A DNA stretch of 64,000 bases. It comes from Aestuariivita sp. (lineage in GTDB: Bacteria; Pseudomonadota; Alphaproteobacteria; Rhodobacterales; Rhodobacteraceae). The first letter of the stretch is position 1. The number at the start of each line of letters is the position of its first letter. The stretch spans positions 1,395,857 through 1,459,856 of the forward strand of contig JAGYKE010000004.1 of the NCBI GenBank assembly GCA_018401465.1. Reading direction: 5' to 3'. Positions 60,037 through 64,000 of the stretch are shown here, in pieces. A model generated the notes under the pieces. It was given only the letters and a program-made list of their open reading frames with translations, did no database searches and was not told where the DNA came from. The translations under genes and the position numbers were made by a program.

Positions 60037-61528
60037 TGCTCTCTTCGCCCCCCTCGCGCAGCGCGACGATGCCTTCCTGATCCTGCCCGACGGGGCGGGG
60101 ATCACCGGCAGGGACTTTCTTGCCATGATCCACCGCGCCGCCCATGCGCTGACCGCCTGCGGCGTGACCCCGGGCGACCGCGTCGCGGTGCAGATCGGCA
60201 AGAGCCCACAGGCGCTGGCCGTCTATGGTGCCGCGGTGGCCTGCGGCGCGATCTTCCTGCCGCTCAACACCGCCTATACCGCGGACGAGGTTGATTATTT
60301 CGTCGGCAACGCCACGCCGCGCCTGCTTCTGTGCGACGCCAAGGCCCTGCCGGCGCTGGGCGAGGTCGCCGCCCGGCACGGCGCCCGCGCCGAGACGCTG
60401 AACGCCGACGGCTCGGGCAGCTTCACCGACCTGTGCGCCGCGCAGGCCGACAGCTTTACCCCCGTTCCCCGCGACGCGGACGACCTTGCCGCCTTCCTTT
60501 ATACCTCGGGGACGACGGGGCGGTCGAAGGGTGCGATGCTGACGCAGGACAACCTTTTGTCGAACGCGCAGGTGCTGACCGATTGCTGGCGCTTCACCGA
60601 CCGCGACGTGCTGCTGCACGCGCTGCCCATCTTCCACACGCACGGGCTGTTCGTCGCGACCAACATCACGCTTCTGGCGGGGGCGTCGATGATCTTCCTG
60701 CCCGCCTTCGATCTCGACCAGATGCTGCGGCTCATGCCGCGGGCGACCTCGATGATGGGCGTGCCGACCTTCTATACCCGCCTTCTGTCGGACAACCGCT
60801 TCACCCGCGATCTGGTCGCGCACATGCGCCTTTTCGTGTCGGGCAGCGCGCCGCTGCTGGCCGAAACCCATGTCCAGTTCGAAGACCGCACCGGCCACCG
60901 CATCCTCGAACGCTACGGCATGACCGAAACCAACATGAACACCTCGAACCCCTATGACGGCGACCGCCGGGCAGGCACCGTGGGCTTTCCGCTGCCGGGG
61001 GTGGAGCTGAAGATCACCGACCCGGCCACGGGCGCCACCCTGCCGCAGGGCGAGGTCGGCGTGATCGAGGTGCGCGGGCGCAACGTCTTCAAGGGCTACT
61101 GGCAGATGCCCGACAAGACGGCGGAAGACCTGCGCGCGGACGGCTTCTTCATCACCGGCGATCTGGGGATGATCGACGATGACGGCTATGTCCAGATTGT
61201 CGGCCGCCAGAAGGACCTGATCATCACCGGCGGCTTCAACGTCTACCCCAAGGAAATCGAACTCATCCTCGACGACCAGGCGGGCGTGCTGGAATCGGCG
61301 GTGATCGGCGTGCCGCATCCGGATTTCGGCGAAGCGGTGCTGGGCATCCTTGTGCCGGCCCCCGGCGCCGCGCCCGACCTTGCGGCCATCGATGCGGCGC
61401 TGCGGACAAGCCTTGCGCGGTTCAAGCAGCCCAAGGCGCTCGAAGTGATGGCAGACCTGCCCCGCAATGCCATGGGCAAGGTGCAGAAGGCGGAACTGCG
61501 CAAGCTTTTCGCGGCGCGGTTCGGTTAG
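60017..61528 (+). CDS. matB: Malonyl-CoA synthetase
   Basis: A 503-residue acyl-adenylate-forming enzyme that activates malonate with ATP and CoA. Motifs are AFLYTSGTTGRSKGAMLTQDN, LERYGMTETNMNTSNPYDG, FFITGDLGMIDDDGYVQIVGRQKD and the C-terminal lysine region LPRNAMGKVQKAELR. The MTETNMNTSNPY stretch is typical of MatB and distinguishes it from acetate or fatty-acid ligases. The ATG at 60017 lies inside the end of matA. Confidence 0.93.
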   Translation: MANPLFDALFAPLAQRDDAFLILPDGAGITGRDFLAMIHRAAHALTACGVTPGDRVAVQIGKSPQALAVYGAAVACGAIFLPLNTAYTADEVDYFVGNATPRLLLCDAKALPALGEVAARHGARAETLNADGSGSFTDLCAAQADSFTPVPRDADDLAAFLYTSGTTGRSKGAMLTQDNLLSNAQVLTDCWRFTDRDVLLHALPIFHTHGLFVATNITLLAGASMIFLPAFDLDQMLRLMPRATSMMGVPTFYTRLLSDNRFTRDLVAHMRLFVSGSAPLLAETHVQFEDRTGHRILERYGMTETNMNTSNPYDGDRRAGTVGFPLPGVELKITDPATGATLPQGEVGVIEVRGRNVFKGYWQMPDKTAEDLRADGFFITGDLGMIDDDGYVQIVGRQKDLIITGGFNVYPKEIELILDDQAGVLESAVIGVPHPDFGEAVLGILVPAPGAAPDLAAIDAALRTSLARFKQPKALEVMADLPRNAMGKVQKAELRKLFAARFG

Positions 61529-61553
61529 GGGCGGGGCAGAAGACCCTGCCGCC

Positions 61554-62366
61554 TCAGATGATCGCGTGCCGCATCCGGGCCGAGACCCATTCGCTCAGCA
61601 CCACGGTGGCAAGGATCAGAAGCAGGATGACCGACACCTGGCTCCAGGCCAGCGTGTTGAGTGACGCCTGCAGCTTCAGCCCGATGCCGCCCGCGCCCAC
61701 AAGCCCGAGAATAGTGCTTTCGCGGATGTTGATGTCCCAGCGGAAGACGGTGATGCCCCAGAAGGTTGGCATGATCTGCGGCACGATCCCGTAACTCAGC
61801 ACCTGCGCCCGGCTCGCGCCGGTGGCTTCGATCGCCTCGATCTGCTTGGCATCGGTTTCCTCGATCGCTTCGTAAAGCAGCTTGCCGATGAACCCGATCG
61901 ACCGCAGCGCGATGGCGACGATCCCCGCCAGAAGCCCGGGGCCGATGATCGCCACCAGCAAAAGCGCCCAGATCAGTGAATTGATCGACCGCGACGCGAC
62001 GATGATGAACAGCGCGACAGGCTGCAGGATCAGCGCCGAAGGCGTGGTGTTGCGCGCGGCAAGAAAGGCCACCGGAACCGCCATGATGACGCCGCCCAGC
62101 GTGCCCAGCGTCGCGATGTTGATCGTGTCCCACAGCGGCCCCCACAATTCGTCCATGTAGGACCAGCGCGGCGGGACCATGCGCCCGCCGATATCGGCCG
62201 CCTGGCGCGGGGCGTCCGCCACGAAGAACCAGATCGTGTCCTTCGTCATCAGCTGCCAGCACCAGACGAAGAGCGCAACCAGCGCGACCCACCCGCCCCA
62301 AAGCAGAAGCCGCCCGCGCGGGGTGCGGTAGCTCCAGACCTGACTGTAATGCGTGATTTCGGTCAT
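61554..62366 (-). CDS. phnE: Phosphonate-type ABC transporter permease (second PhnE)
   Basis: A 270-residue permease with about six spans. The PhnE-type coupling region is YEAIEETDAKQIEAIEATGASRAQVLSYGIVPQIMPTFWGITVFRWDINIRESTI. The paired gene upstream encodes a second such permease and the starts/stops overlap (ATGA). It converges on matB with 25 bases between. Confidence 0.88.
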   Translation of the reverse strand: MTEITHYSQVWSYRTPRGRLLLWGGWVALVALFVWCWQLMTKDTIWFFVADAPRQAADIGGRMVPPRWSYMDELWGPLWDTINIATLGTLGGVIMAVPVAFLAARNTTPSALILQPVALFIIVASRSINSLIWALLLVAIIGPGLLAGIVAIALRSIGFIGKLLYEAIEETDAKQIEAIEATGASRAQVLSYGIVPQIMPTFWGITVFRWDINIRESTILGLVGAGGIGLKLQASLNTLAWSQVSVILLLILATVVLSEWVSARMRHAII

Positions 62367-63165
62367 TGGAGGAACTTCCGCAGATAGCTGGAGCTGTATT
62401 CCGCCACCATCACGATGGCGATGATGATCAGCAAGATCGCCCCCGCGCTGTCGTATTCATAGCGGTCGATGGCGGTGTTGAGCGTCGCGCCGATGCCCCC
62501 CGCGCCGACGATCCCGATCACCGCGCTTTCGCGGAAATTGATGTCGAGCCGGTACAGCGACAACCCGATCAGGCGCGGCATGACCTGCGGCTGGATGGCA
62601 TAGTTGACCAGCTGCCCCCAGGACGCGCCGGTGGCGCGCACCGCCTCGGCCTGCGCTTCGTCGATTTCCTCGATATCGTCGGCGAGCAGCTTGGCGATGA
62701 AGCCGATGGTGGCGAAGGACAGCGTCAGGAACCCGGCAAGCGGGCCAAAGCCGAACATCGCGACAAAGAAGATGGCGATGATCACCTCCTGCAGGGCGCG
62801 GCTGACGGCGATGATGGACCGGCAGATGTAATAGACCCAGCGCGGCGCAAGGTTGCGCGCCGCCCCGATGCCGATGGGAACGGAAATCGCCACGCCCACC
62901 ACGGTGGACGTCAGCGTCATGGTCAGGCTTTCGATCAGCCCCTGGCTGATGTCGCGCCAGCGGCTGGTGAAATCCGGCTGCAGGAACCCCAGAACGAACA
63001 GCTGTCCGCGCTCAAGCCCGGCCTGCACCCGGGCCCAGTTCACCTCGACCGTGCCGACGGCCAGCACGAAATAGACGACAATGCCGATCTGGATCGCGAT
63101 CCGCCAGCGGCGGTCCCGGATGATCTGCGGTGGCCGCCGCCACGTCGTGGGGTAGGCGGGTGCGC

Positions 63166-63169
<4 letters not shown>
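62363..63169 (-). CDS. phnE: Phosphonate-type ABC transporter permease (first PhnE)
   Basis: A 268-residue permease with [64 protein letters not shown], closely parallel to its partner. Two consecutive PhnE-like permeases are common in phosphonate/phosphite importers and form a heterodimer. It overlaps phnC by ATGA. Confidence 0.88.
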
Positions 63170-63987
<818 letters not shown>

Positions 63988-64000
63988 CCGGGGCACCCTT

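Overview
The window reads as a GC-rich (clearly above 60%) chromosomal segment of an alphaproteobacterium of the Rhodobacteraceae. The evidence is a SAM/SAH-type riboswitch in front of metK (a class reported only from Rhodobacterales), a short-form hisG with hisZ, a C4-pathway hemA, an adenosylcobalamin-dependent ribonucleotide reductase, and a sox locus with the Paracoccus pantotrophus gene set. Genes are packed tightly with many ATGA/TGATG overlaps. No rRNA, tRNA, IS element, prophage or CRISPR array was seen.

Layout. (a) 1-14157, housekeeping: the 3' part of miaB, an OmpA-like protein and a related lipoprotein, phoH-ybeY-corC-lnt, riboswitch-metK, a periplasmic ClpP-fold protein, a GST, trmB, slyX, an enoyl-CoA hydratase, and hisS-hisZ-hisG. 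(b) 14577-21372: a complete branched-chain-type ABC importer (two ATPases, two permeases, a Tat-exported binding protein) ending in an acyl-CoA ligase. (c) 21635-28037: two DEAD-box helicases, a DUF1489 protein and nrdJ. (d) 28208-32513: a leftward four-gene catabolic module (TIGR03084 protein, FAD monooxygenase, aldehyde dehydrogenase, Asp/Glu racemase-maleate isomerase family protein) lying directly behind soxSRT. (e) 32540-49020: thiosulfate/sulfide oxidation. soxS-soxR-soxT run leftward; soxVW, soxXYZA and soxBCDEF run rightward; then come DUF302-hemA-yeeE, and a separate leftward soxG-soxH pair. (f) 49052-54971: a leftward cluster of a fused TPP-dependent 2-oxoacid dehydrogenase E1, an ACP-malonyltransferase-like protein and an ALDH7-family dehydrogenase, opposite a LysR regulator. 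(g) 54979-61528: malonate use, with a GntR regulator (matR) opposite matPQMAB (TRAP transporter, malonyl-CoA decarboxylase, malonyl-CoA synthetase). (h) 61554-63987: phosphonate-type ABC transporter genes phnE-phnE-phnC, leftward.

How it fits together. SoxYZ carries the sulfur substrate, SoxAX loads it, SoxB hydrolyses sulfate off, SoxCD oxidises the remaining sulfane, SoxEF is a flavocytochrome c sulfide dehydrogenase, and SoxV/W/S/T supply reductant and sulfur transport. soxR encodes an ArsR-family repressor with the cysteine spacing of the persulfide sensor SqrR. The palindrome ATTC-N8-GAAT stands in front of soxX, soxB and soxG, which suggests one sulfide/persulfide-responsive regulon. 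Two things stand out: soxD carries an apparent one-base deletion in the linker between its two cytochrome domains, and the soxSRT transcript may run on into the four-gene catabolic module. In the malonate region, malonate would be imported by MatPQM, activated by MatB and decarboxylated to acetyl-CoA by MatA, with MatR acting at a TTGTATACAA operator.
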